From contig NZ_CAJUCP010000062.1 of NCBI RefSeq assembly GCF_910585425.1, positions 1 to 32,443 on the forward strand: a stretch of DNA of 32,443 bases, given 5' to 3'. Under the pieces are notes generated by a model that searched no databases, was not told the DNA's origin, and saw only the letters and a list, made by a program, of their open reading frames with translations. This stretch comes from an uncultured Acetatifactor sp. (GTDB lineage Bacteria; Bacillota; Clostridia; Lachnospirales; Lachnospiraceae). The position numbers and the translations under genes are program-made. The number at the start of each line of letters is the position of its first letter. Position 1 is the first letter of the stretch. Positions 1 to 6,044 of this stretch are shown piece after piece.

Positions 1-46
1 ACAGGTCTGGAGAGTGTCTGTTAAGTCTTTTCGGGCATAGCAATAC

Positions 47-80
47 CGCCCACCACACACCGTTTTTTATATGGTGGGCG
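47..80. repeat. Inverted repeat near left edge
   Basis: Arms CGCCCACCA (47-55) and TGGTGGGCG (72-80) are perfectly complementary around a 16-nt loop containing six Ts. Neither side has a clear T-tract after the stem, so a terminator role is uncertain. It lies beyond the end of the zinc-ribbon operon and may be part of the element boundary or of a gene outside the window. Confidence 0.45.
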
Positions 81-108
81 TTCGCCATAAAACCTTATGA
101 AATAGAAT

Positions 109-152
109 AGAGCCGACAAACTGTGATTTTATTTCACAAGTTCATCGGCTCT
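109..152 (-). terminator. Hairpin at the end of the zinc-ribbon operon
   Basis: AGAGCCGA (109-116) pairs with TCGGCTCT (145-152), and inner pairs TGTGA/TCACA extend the stem. On the minus strand the stem includes the stop codon of the last gene and is followed by a moderately T-rich ATTCTATTTC stretch. This fits a terminator for the leftward operon, although the U-tract is imperfect. Confidence 0.5.
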
Positions 153-339
153 GCGTCTGTGCGTCTGGCTCTGTGATGACTGTTATCTGTAAATTTTCTG
201 CTTCAATCAATGTTTCATGTTTACATTTTGGACAGTACAATGGAAATCTTTTTAGTTCTGTATCTTTGCGTATCATTGTTCGAGTTTTACAGCCACAAAT
301 AGGGCATAGTATCCAATTTCCTTTAATCGTATATACCAC
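142..339 (-). CDS. Cysteine-rich KTR-type zinc-ribbon protein
   Basis: A protein of up to 65 residues with two CxxC knuckles (CPIC and CPKC) around a KTRTMIRKDTELKRFPLYC core, ending in EPDAQTQSR. This matches the cysteine-rich KTR family, small proteins that often travel with ABC-transporter or resistance cargo on clostridial and streptococcal conjugative elements. The four cysteines probably bind one zinc; the molecular role is unknown. It is the last gene of the GntR-ABC operon, 25 nt after the preceding zinc-finger gene. The in-frame GTG at 339 overlaps the ribosome binding site GGAGGTG, so it is a poor start; an ATT codon four codons later has better spacing. Family membership is fairly sure, the start is not. 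Confidence 0.8.
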   Translation of the reverse strand: MVYTIKGNWILCPICGCKTRTMIRKDTELKRFPLYCPKCKHETLIEAENLQITVITEPDAQTQSR

Positions 340-364
340 CTCCTATTTTACCACTGTTCGATAA

Positions 365-619
365 TTATAAAATGGATGCAGCTGCTGACCCCTCTTCATC
401 CTCACATTTTGCAAAGTCAAGAATATTTGCAGGATAATTTTGAGCATACTGCTTTATTCGTGCTAAAACGCACTCATTTACGACAATATTTCCACACTCG
501 GTACATTGTTTTGCTGGAACATTAGTGACTTTTTGTAAAGCGCCACCAATATTAACATCAATATCAGCATTTACCAAAACCATTTTTCCACCACATTTTT
601 TACATTTTCTAAAAAACAT
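365..619 (-). CDS. Small YgiT-like zinc-finger protein
   Basis: An 84-residue protein starting MFFRKCKKCGG. CKKC near the N-terminus and CTEC about 40 residues later give a four-cysteine zinc ribbon like that of YgiT-type zinc-finger proteins. It lacks the C-terminal helix-turn-helix of MqsA/YgiT antitoxins, and no toxin gene is adjacent. I chose the ATG at 619 because AAAGGG sits about 8 nt upstream; an in-frame ATG at 652 has no such site and would begin within 3 nt of the permease stop. It lies in the same minus-strand operon as the ABC transporter genes. Its role could be regulatory or an accessory metal-binding function; none is shown by the sequence. Confidence 0.65.
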   Translation of the reverse strand: MFFRKCKKCGGKMVLVNADIDVNIGGALQKVTNVPAKQCTECGNIVVNECVLARIKQYAQNYPANILDFAKCEDEEGSAAASIL

Positions 620-654
620 AAATTTATCCCTTTCTCTTACCTTCACTGTCATTT

Positions 655-1299
655 CTATTTTCGTTTTCGGTATGCAATGACGGCAATCTTGTACGACATG
701 AACTCAATCACGCACCCCGCCATAATGCTTATTATAATAACTGCGCATTGATTCACCATTATCGACTGAATTAAATCAGATAAGGCGGTTATAAAGGACG
801 GAATAACAACTACTGCCATTACTATGAGAAATGGCAACAATGCCCATACTTTCGCTTTTGTATATCCCATTTTGAAAAATAACGGCATCTGTATTCCTGT
901 TATTATGGAAAATATTAGAAATGATAAACTAAAACCAAGCATTATATCCGATACATTAACGGTAATACCTTGATACAGTGAAAATCCAAAATTCAATACA
1001 ATAACTGCCAAAAATGAGATAAAATAATTAAGAAACATAAAAGCATATCGTCCCAGAACAATATCATTCAGTTCAACTGAAACAGAGCCATACAAGCGTT
1101 CAAGGTTATTTTTTTCTTGTATGGCAAAAATATTAGAAGCCTGCAATGCGATAAACCACGCACTTGTAATACACAATACAATAACCGATGATTTCATAAA
1201 CCCGAACATTAGAACGATTACAACCAAAGATAAGTATGAAAAGAATTGTGTTTTCATTGTGAGAAAATCCAATTTTGCCATTTTCAAAAATGCTCTCAT
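655..1299 (-). CDS. ABC-2 type permease (accessory cassette)
   Basis: A 214-residue integral membrane protein with about six hydrophobic segments, a short basic N-terminus (MRAFLKMAKLDF) and a basic tail (YRKRK). It is the membrane partner of the ATPase just upstream: the start ATG overlaps that gene's stop as TAATG, with GGAGGGAG six nt upstream, so translation is coupled. Permeases of this size beside a GntR/YtrA regulator usually belong to ABC exporters tied to cell-envelope antibiotics or peptides; the substrate cannot be read from sequence. AT-rich like the rest of this cassette. The 9-codon upstream extension to 1326 overlaps the ATPase gene and was not used. Confidence 0.8.
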   Translation of the reverse strand: MRAFLKMAKLDFLTMKTQFFSYLSLVVIVLMFGFMKSSVIVLCITSAWFIALQASNIFAIQEKNNLERLYGSVSVELNDIVLGRYAFMFLNYFISFLAVIVLNFGFSLYQGITVNVSDIMLGFSLSFLIFSIITGIQMPLFFKMGYTKAKVWALLPFLIVMAVVVIPSFITALSDLIQSIMVNQCAVIIISIMAGCVIEFMSYKIAVIAYRKRK

Positions 1300-2156
1300 T
1301 ATTTTCTCCCTCCTTTTGCAATACAAATAACAATGTCATCAATTGTCGGATGTTCAAAAAAACAATGTCCGTATTGTGCCGCTTCATTAACGGCAATAAG
1401 TCCCTCAAACCCCATATCCGTTTTTCGTAACCCTATAATATTTCCTTCAATTTCAGGTGTAAGGTCTTGCGGTCTGCCTTTGATAAGGTGATAACTGCCT
1501 AATAAATCTTCCATACTCCCAGTAAAAATCATATTGCCTTGATTGATAAATGTAATGTAATCGGCAACCTGCTCTAAATCAGAAGTAATATGGGTTGAGA
1601 ACAGAACGCTTCTTTCTCCATCTTTTATATACTCTTGCAGGATTTCCAAAAATTCATCACGTGTAACTGGGTCAAGTCCACTTGTTGGCTCGTCAAGTAT
1701 GAGCAGTTTCGCATTATGCGAAAAAGCACAAGCAAGCATTAGTTTCATCTGCATACCACGAGATAACTCGCTAACCTTTTTGTTTAGCGGCAAATTAAAG
1801 CGTTTGAGCATACCAGCAAACACATCATGATGCCAGTCATCGTAAAAGATAGATACAGCTTTTTCTGTATCTTTTACTGTCCAGCTATCCACATAAAACA
1901 TACTGTCAAAAACAACACCAATTTCCTGCTTTATATCCTTTTCACAGGTTACATTATCTTTACCAAAAACCAAAATCTCTCCATTTTCTTTTTCAAGCAT
2001 ATTGAGAATAAGCTGTATTGTTGTTGTTTTTCCTGCTCCGTTAGGACCAACAAGCCCCATAATATACCCTTTTGGCAAAGTAAAGCTGATATTATTCAGC
2101 TTGAAGTCGTAAAATGTCTTGCATACATTTTTCAATTCTAAGCACTGTTTACTCAT
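1299..2156 (-). CDS. ABC transporter ATP-binding protein (YtrB-like)
   Basis: A 285-residue nucleotide-binding protein that powers the permease encoded next to it. Walker A is GPNGAGKT near residue 40, the signature is SRGMQMKL (a divergent LSGGQ), Walker B is LLILDEPTSGLD, and the switch histidine lies in STHITSD. The C-terminal ~70 residues form the extra domain seen in export-type ATPases. The start overlaps the end of the GntR gene by 8 nt (ATGAGTAA) and the stop overlaps the permease start, so the three genes are one translation-coupled operon. By analogy with the YtrA-controlled operon of Bacillus it may respond to envelope-active compounds; that is inference. Confidence 0.9.
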   Translation of the reverse strand: MSKQCLELKNVCKTFYDFKLNNISFTLPKGYIMGLVGPNGAGKTTTIQLILNMLEKENGEILVFGKDNVTCEKDIKQEIGVVFDSMFYVDSWTVKDTEKAVSIFYDDWHHDVFAGMLKRFNLPLNKKVSELSRGMQMKLMLACAFSHNAKLLILDEPTSGLDPVTRDEFLEILQEYIKDGERSVLFSTHITSDLEQVADYITFINQGNMIFTGSMEDLLGSYHLIKGRPQDLTPEIEGNIIGLRKTDMGFEGLIAVNEAAQYGHCFFEHPTIDDIVICIAKGGRK

Positions 2157-2529
2157 GGTTTACCTCCAATAAAAGCTGCAATAGCTGAATAAGCTCTTTG
2201 TCAGACATAGAAGCTCGTTCCGCCGCCAATATAGCATTGCTAAGATTTTTTTCTACCTCTTGTATTAGTTGTTCCCGAATGAGATTTGAACTACTTGACA
2301 TTACAAAAAACCCTTTTCCTTGACGGCTTGTAATAAAGCCTTCTTCCTCCAGTTCGTTATATGCTCGTGTAGTAGTTAAAACACTTATTTTCAAATCTTT
2401 TGCCAATTGTCGAAGCGAGGGTAGCATTTCATCTTCTTTAAGCTCACCCGATAAAATCTGTTCTTTTACTTGTTCTTTTATTTGTGCATAAATCGGCAAG
2501 TCTGAACTGTTCGATACGATAATATGCAA
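2149..2529 (-). CDS. GntR-family regulator, YtrA type
   Basis: A 126-residue repressor: an N-terminal winged helix (PIYAQIKEQVKEQILSGEL to RQGKGFFV, about residues 12-77) and a short helical tail rather than a full effector domain, the hallmark of the YtrA subfamily. The start is TTG at 2529, the codon before CAT ATT ATC, with GGAGGTGG four nt upstream. It is the first gene of the cassette and directly precedes the ABC genes, so it very likely represses its own operon. An inverted repeat overlapping the -10 box upstream is the probable operator. Confidence 0.88.
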   Translation of the reverse strand: MHIIVSNSSDLPIYAQIKEQVKEQILSGELKEDEMLPSLRQLAKDLKISVLTTTRAYNELEEEGFITSRQGKGFFVMSSSSNLIREQLIQEVEKNLSNAILAAERASMSDKELIQLLQLLLEVNHE

Positions 2530-2542
2530 ATAACCACCTCCA

Positions 2543-2594
2543 ACTGTATTTGTTATTACATATACAGTATAATCAGAAATGTCAGCTTTGTCAA
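2543..2594 (-). promoter_or_regulatory. Promoter and candidate operator of the GntR-ABC operon
   Basis: On the minus strand TTGACA (2589-2594), a 17-nt spacer and TATACT (2566-2571) form a near-consensus sigma-A promoter. ACTGTAT (2543-2549) and ATACAGT (2562-2568) are perfect inverted arms separated by 12 nt and overlap the -10 box and start site. That is where a repressor would block initiation, so this is the probable site for the GntR protein encoded just downstream. Confidence 0.75.
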
Positions 2595-2649
2595 TAGAAG
2601 AAAATAAAGTAAGGTACCCAAAAAAGTCATGAAAAAGAATTTTGTTGTT

Positions 2650-2688
2650 CGAAAAAGGAAAGGCGACAGAGCATTCCCCTCTGCCGCC
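2650..2688 (-). terminator. Intrinsic terminator after tnpV
   Basis: GGCGaCAGAG (2662 on) pairs with CTCTGcCGCC (to 2688). Read on the minus strand the stem is followed by TTTCCTTTTT, a good U-tract. It lies 6 nt beyond the tnpV stop and separates it from the GntR operon. Confidence 0.75.
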
Positions 2689-2694
2689 AATTCT

Positions 2695-3069
2695 TTATGC
2701 GTAAATGAGTTCTTCCCCCACAATTTCCCTCGCACAAGCTCTTATGTTATTCATTCTTCCTGTCCATTCTAAGGCGTTTTCAACCTTTAGTTGTTCCGTT
2801 ATACCCTGTGCCTGTTTCATGCCCTCTATGAGCCTTTCAAAGCGTTCCTGTGCCTGCCTGTCAATGTCGGCAAGGTAGGCGTTGAGCCTGCCGCTTGTGA
2901 GAAGATTAATGTATGTAACCTTTCGGTACTTCTTCAGATAGTCCAGATGCCGCTGTCCCCATGTGCCTATCGGCTGTTCTTTTTCGGCGGGTAAAGCTAT
3001 ACACGGTATTAGATAATCTCCTTGTCGTTCGTATTTGCCGCCCAGTTCCTCAAAAATCGTCTTTGTCAT
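2695..3069 (-). CDS. tnpV: TnpV transposon-encoded protein
   Basis: A 124-residue protein matching TnpV-type proteins: MTKTIFEELGGKYERQGDYL, then GTWGQRHLDYLKKYRK, an SGRLNAYLADIDRQA helix and a tail ending EELIYA. TnpV was named from Tn4451-like mobilizable transposons and is common as a stray gene in clostridial conjugative elements; its biochemical role is not settled. GGAGG lies 9 nt before the ATG. No recombinase or relaxase is in view, so it is either a relic or the edge of a larger element. It sits against a broken RecG-like gene on the opposite strand, which supports a rearrangement at this point. Confidence 0.85.
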   Translation of the reverse strand: MTKTIFEELGGKYERQGDYLIPCIALPAEKEQPIGTWGQRHLDYLKKYRKVTYINLLTSGRLNAYLADIDRQAQERFERLIEGMKQAQGITEQLKVENALEWTGRMNNIRACAREIVGEELIYA

Positions 3070-3120
3070 CGTCTATTACCTCCACATTCTTTTTTATTTT
3101 GAATGTCCGCAAAATCTGTC

Positions 3121-3637
3121 CTACATCAGGTGAGCGTATATGACGATCGTCTTTATATCGCCAATTGCGGCCGCCTCCCTGAGAGCTGGTCCATAAAAAA
3201 CTCATGGAGAAGCACTCTTCAGAACCTTTCAATCCCAATATTGCCCATGTGTATTATCTTGCTGGTTTTATCGAAAGCTGGGGACGTGGGATTGAAAAAA
3301 TCTGTCAGGCCTGCAGGGAAGACCATGTGCCGCTGCCCGAATATGATATTACAGGGAATTCCGTTATAATCAAATTCATTGCCCCGGAAGATAGAGTTGT
3401 ATATGGGCCTTCCAAAAACGGAACTGTAAATGGAACTGTAAATGGAACTGTAACTTTCACAGAGAAAGAACAGCAAATACTCAATCTACTCTCCGAGGAT
3501 CCTGCCTACACCTATCAGGAACTTGCCGCCAGATTGAATATCGGGAGAAAGGCTGTCCTCGGCCGAATGAAAAGGCTGAAAGAAAAAGGGGGGCTTAAAA
3601 GAGTCAGATCCGATAAATCCGGGTATTGGGAAATCAA
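3121..3637 (+). pseudogene. Truncated, frameshifted AlbA/RecG-like ATP-binding protein
   Basis: The C-terminal part of a putative DNA-binding, HATPase-type protein of the AlbA/RecG-like group. The order is VSVYDDRLYIANCGRLPESW (frame of 3121), then EKHSSEPFNPNIAHVYYLAG and IESWGRGIEKICQAC (frame of 3204), a GTVNGTVNGTV linker, and a winged helix ending SDKSGYWEIK. The two frames meet at ATAAAAAACTC (about 3193-3202): one more A would restore the family-typical SIKKLMEKHSS. The N-terminal AlbA and ATPase portions are missing, cut near 3121 at the junction with the tnpV module. The natural stop also appears lost, because the frame runs into the structured repeat that begins at 3632. Non-functional. 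Confidence 0.8.
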
Positions 3638-3765
3638 ATACCCCGCTGCAAGCAACGGGGTATCAAGCTTGCAACGCTGCAGAGCAGCGGGGTATTTGAC
3701 CCTCGCGGCATTCGCCAACTGGCCGTGCAAGCACGGCCGCTTGGCTCATTGCTCGCGGGAATAAA
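3632..3765 (-). ncRNA. Structured repeat / putative small RNA, copy 1
   Basis: A 134-nt block 92% identical by hand count (11 differences) to 9236-9369. Read on the minus strand it starts TTTATTCCCGCGAGC, forms a long hairpin (3714-3745), then an arm (3684-3699) perfectly complementary over 16 nt to a 3' arm (3634-3649). It ends in a terminator-like hairpin ATACCCCG/CGGGGTAT (3638-3663) followed by TTTGATTT. Three differences from copy 2 are double compensatory changes in the hairpin, which implies selection on RNA or hairpin structure. A TATATA box lies just upstream (3766-3771). It does not match any RNA family I can name. It could also be a mobile palindromic repeat. Confidence 0.6.
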
Positions 3766-3792
3766 TATATAATGTGGGGAATCGGGGCTGTT

Positions 3793-5124
3793 TCATCCAT
3801 CCATCTGCCGTGAAATGCCCTCTGGATGCCGTGGGATGATCAGCAGCACATGGAGGACGAACACATCCCCCCGGGTCTCCACGCTCATGGCCCCGCCGTA
3901 TTTCTCCGCTACCGCTTTCACGTTCGACAGCCCTGTCCCCGGCTTCACCATGCCCTTCCCATGGAAGCTGTTCTCGACCTCCATCATCAGGAAATCCCCC
4001 TGGATGCGCCCTGACACATGGATATACCGCTCCGCGTCGGCATCCAGGCTTTTGCACGCGTGGATTGCATTGTCCAGGGCATTGGACAGGATGATGCAGA
4101 TATCGATGTCCCGCAGGCCGCAGGGATAGGGCAGGAGCAGGGAACAGCCCACCCGGATTCCCATGCTCCCCGCCAGGCCCAGCTTGCTCCCCACCAGGAT
4201 GTCCGCCACCGGGTTATTGGTGCTGCAGGGGAACGACATCTTCTCCGCCATGTCGTCCATGTCCTCCATATAGTTCACCGCCTGTTCCAGGTTCCCGCTC
4301 TGCAGCAGCCTTTTCATCACAGCGATATGGTTTCTGATGTCATGGCGGAAGGACTTTGTCCTTTCATAATGGGCCTTCGCTTCCTCCACATACTGGTTCA
4401 GGGAGTGCTCCTCCTGCTCCAGCAGGGAAATTTCCGTGCTGAGCCGGAAACTCTGCTGCAGCTTCTTATAGGTGAACAGGATGCAGAACAGGCTGGCCAG
4501 CCCCAGGAGATGCATGACGAGAAGCTGCCCGTGGCTGAACAGATATTCCGAGGGGGCGCCCTCCATTATTATGATGTCAAATTCAAGGGCATTGATATAC
4601 TCGCTCATGACGAATATCATCAGAATCGGGATGAAGACAAGATACATATACTGCATCTGCTCCGCGGTGCAAAGGGCCTCCCCGGAAAAGTACCGGCAGA
4701 CAAGGGAATAGCAGATTCCGGTCAATAGCAGCGACAGAATCTCCGTGGCCAGCATGAACATAATGCCCGTCCCGGCCTGGAGGTCCACAGGCACCAAAGG
4801 GAGCAAAATGCTGGACAGATGCTTCATGATTCCATAGCAGAGCAGCATGATTTCGGTCACCAGCGCCGCATACAAAAGGGAGGACTTGAAATCCGCATGG
4901 CAGAGCAGCACCCCGCCTGTTATGAGCAGGAGCACAAGCATCACGAATCCCAGGATCGTGGCATATGAAGCAATCTGGGTGACGAAGGCCCCGCACACCG
5001 CGAACAGGAAGAGAAAAGGGAGCCTTACCTTCCTTTTCAGAATCCTTGCAAGAAAGCAGAACTGGAAAAGCAGCTCCACGCCTCCCATGACATATACATT
5101 GAAAAAATCCAGATAGTCAGCCAT
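3793..5124 (-). CDS. AgrC-like sensor histidine kinase (GHKL)
   Basis: A 443-residue membrane kinase. Six to seven hydrophobic segments fill residues 1-220, followed by a coiled-coil linker, the phospho-acceptor motif FRHDIRNH (His261), an N-box SNALDNAIHAC (about 348-357) and GTGLSNVKAV (396-404). This is the HPK10/AgrC type, whose members usually sense peptides at the membrane and pass phosphate to LytTR regulators. The start ATG follows GGGGGAGGG. The regulator gene is 22 nt upstream on the same strand, so they are co-transcribed. No AgrB protease or AgrD peptide gene is visible nearby, so the ligand is unknown. Its last codons overlap a LytTR-like direct repeat (3804-3833). Confidence 0.9.
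   Translation of the reverse strand: MADYLDFFNVYVMGGVELLFQFCFLARILKRKVRLPFLFLFAVCGAFVTQIASYATILGFVMLVLLLITGGVLLCHADFKSSLLYAALVTEIMLLCYGIMKHLSSILLPLVPVDLQAGTGIMFMLATEILSLLLTGICYSLVCRYFSGEALCTAEQMQYMYLVFIPILMIFVMSEYINALEFDIIIMEGAPSEYLFSHGQLLVMHLLGLASLFCILFTYKKLQQSFRLSTEISLLEQEEHSLNQYVEEAKAHYERTKSFRHDIRNHIAVMKRLLQSGNLEQAVNYMEDMDDMAEKMSFPCSTNNPVADILVGSKLGLAGSMGIRVGCSLLLPYPCGLRDIDICIILSNALDNAIHACKSLDADAERYIHVSGRIQGDFLMMEVENSFHGKGMVKPGTGLSNVKAVAEKYGGAMSVETRGDVFVLHVLLIIPRHPEGISRQMDG
3804..3833 (-). promoter_or_regulatory. LytTR-like direct repeat inside the 3' end of the kinase gene
   Basis: On the minus strand the 9-mers CACGGCATC (3825-3833) and CACGGCAGA (3804-3812) are separated by exactly 12 nt, as in known AgrA/LytTR sites. 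The surrounding 39 nt match the regulator promoter region (5922-5960) at 30 positions. A weak GAAACA-N17-TATATA promoter (3789-3794, 3766-3771) follows, pointing into repeat copy 1. The spacing to -35 is 5 nt longer than at the regulator promoter, so function is less certain here. Confidence 0.45.
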
Positions 5125-5146
5125 TTCCCTCCCCCCTGGCAGGTTC

Positions 5147-5851
5147 TCACATATCCTTCATATACTCCAGGATCACGCTGGAGAACTCTTTACCACGCAG
5201 CCGTGATACAGGAATCTCCCTGCCGTTGTCCATATACGCCGTCCCGTTCTTATAGCCCCTTAGATGCCCCAGATTGATCAGGAAGCTTCTGTGGCACCGG
5301 AAAAAGCGGCTGTCCAGCTTCGTCTCCAGGTTCTCGATCCGCTCATAATAGTCCACCACCTCGCCGGAGGCCAGGTTCAGGTAGATTTTCCGGTCTATGA
5401 TCTCGCAGAAGACGATGTCCTCCTTTTGGATGATGCGGCTCTCATATCCCTTCTGCACCAGCAGGCTGGACTCGCCGGCGCTGTGCATGGACGCAAGCAG
5501 ACGCTCCATGGTCTTCTCGAACCTGGCTTCCTCAATGGGCTTGAGCAGGTAGTCGTAGGCCTGCACCTCGAAGGACTGGAACACCATCTCCCGCAGTACC
5601 GTGATGAAGATCAGGAAGCCCCGGAACTTCCCCGCCCGGAGCCTCTTCGCCGTCTCCATGCCGTCCATGCCCTTCATCTGTATATCCAAAAACAGGATGT
5701 CTATCTGCCCGTCGTATTCCAGCAGCTCCTGGCCGCAGGAAAACCGCCGGATGGCAATCTCCCTGTTTCTCCTGCCAAAAAATGCGCAGGCCAGCTCCTG
5801 TATCTGGTCGGACATGTATTTTTCATCATCACAGATTGCGATACGGATCAA
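5147..5851 (-). CDS. LytTR-family response regulator (AgrA-like)
   Basis: A 234-residue regulator. Its receiver domain (about 1-120) has the acidic pair DD (8-9), phospho-acceptor Asp56 in LFLDIQMKGMDG and the conserved lysine in YDYLLKP. The LytTR DNA-binding domain (about 130-232) includes FFRCHRSFLINL and EIPVSRLRGKEF. It is the partner of the AgrC-like kinase encoded 22 nt downstream. The start is TTG at 5851 with GGGAGGTGG upstream; an ATG alternative with a ribosome binding site is absent. Upstream is a TATAAT promoter preceded by a 9-12-9 direct repeat, so positive autoregulation is likely. Confidence 0.92.
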   Translation of the reverse strand: MIRIAICDDEKYMSDQIQELACAFFGRRNREIAIRRFSCGQELLEYDGQIDILFLDIQMKGMDGMETAKRLRAGKFRGFLIFITVLREMVFQSFEVQAYDYLLKPIEEARFEKTMERLLASMHSAGESSLLVQKGYESRIIQKEDIVFCEIIDRKIYLNLASGEVVDYYERIENLETKLDSRFFRCHRSFLINLGHLRGYKNGTAYMDNGREIPVSRLRGKEFSSVILEYMKDM

Positions 5852-5890
5852 TGCGCCACCTCCCGGCTGCCGTTTTCAGGCAGATATTCC

Positions 5891-5953
5891 ATTATAGCCT
5901 GTCCGGGGCGGCAAAACAATGCATCTGCCGTAAAATGTTTTTTGGATGCTGTA
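5891..5953 (-). promoter_or_regulatory. Promoter of the LytTR operon with 9-12-9 activator site
   Basis: On the minus strand TACAGCATC (5945-5953), 12 nt, TACGGCAGA (5924-5932), 4 nt, TTGTTT (5914-5919), 17 nt, TATAAT (5891-5896). Two imperfect 9-mers separated by 12 nt directly before a weak -35 and a consensus -10 is the classic arrangement for AgrA/LytTR activation. The start codon lies about 40 nt further on. Confidence 0.7.
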
Positions 5954-5996
5954 GGATGCCGCATGGAAGCTTTTCCTCTTCCGCCCTAGATGTTTT

Positions 5997-6031
5997 GAGG
6001 TGGGGGCAGCCTCGTCAGCTGTCCCCACCTC
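5997..6031. terminator. GC-rich hairpin between the peptidase and LytTR operons
   Basis: GAGGTGGGG-g-CAGC pairs with GCTG-t-CCCCACCTC around a 6-nt loop. It lies 13 nt after the peptidase stop. The better T-tract (GTTTCTTTT) is on the plus-strand side, so for the leftward peptidase gene it acts, if at all, as a weak or bidirectional terminator. Confidence 0.55.
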
Positions 6032-6044
6032 GTTTCTTTTGTGG

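Noticed and set aside
3050..3238. 62-residue minus-strand frame upstream of tnpV
   Set aside because: Overlaps the start of tnpV and the RecG-like remnant; only its last ~15 residues could be a remnant of a neighbouring element gene, and I could not support that.
4018..4728. 236-residue plus-strand open frame
   Set aside because: Antisense to the AgrC-like kinase; no ribosome binding site or recognisable domain.
5852..5996. Possible AgrD-like peptide gene upstream of the LytTR regulator
   Set aside because: The frames here are short, lack a ribosome binding site and Cys-containing signal peptide pattern, and the space is filled by the promoter and LytTR site.
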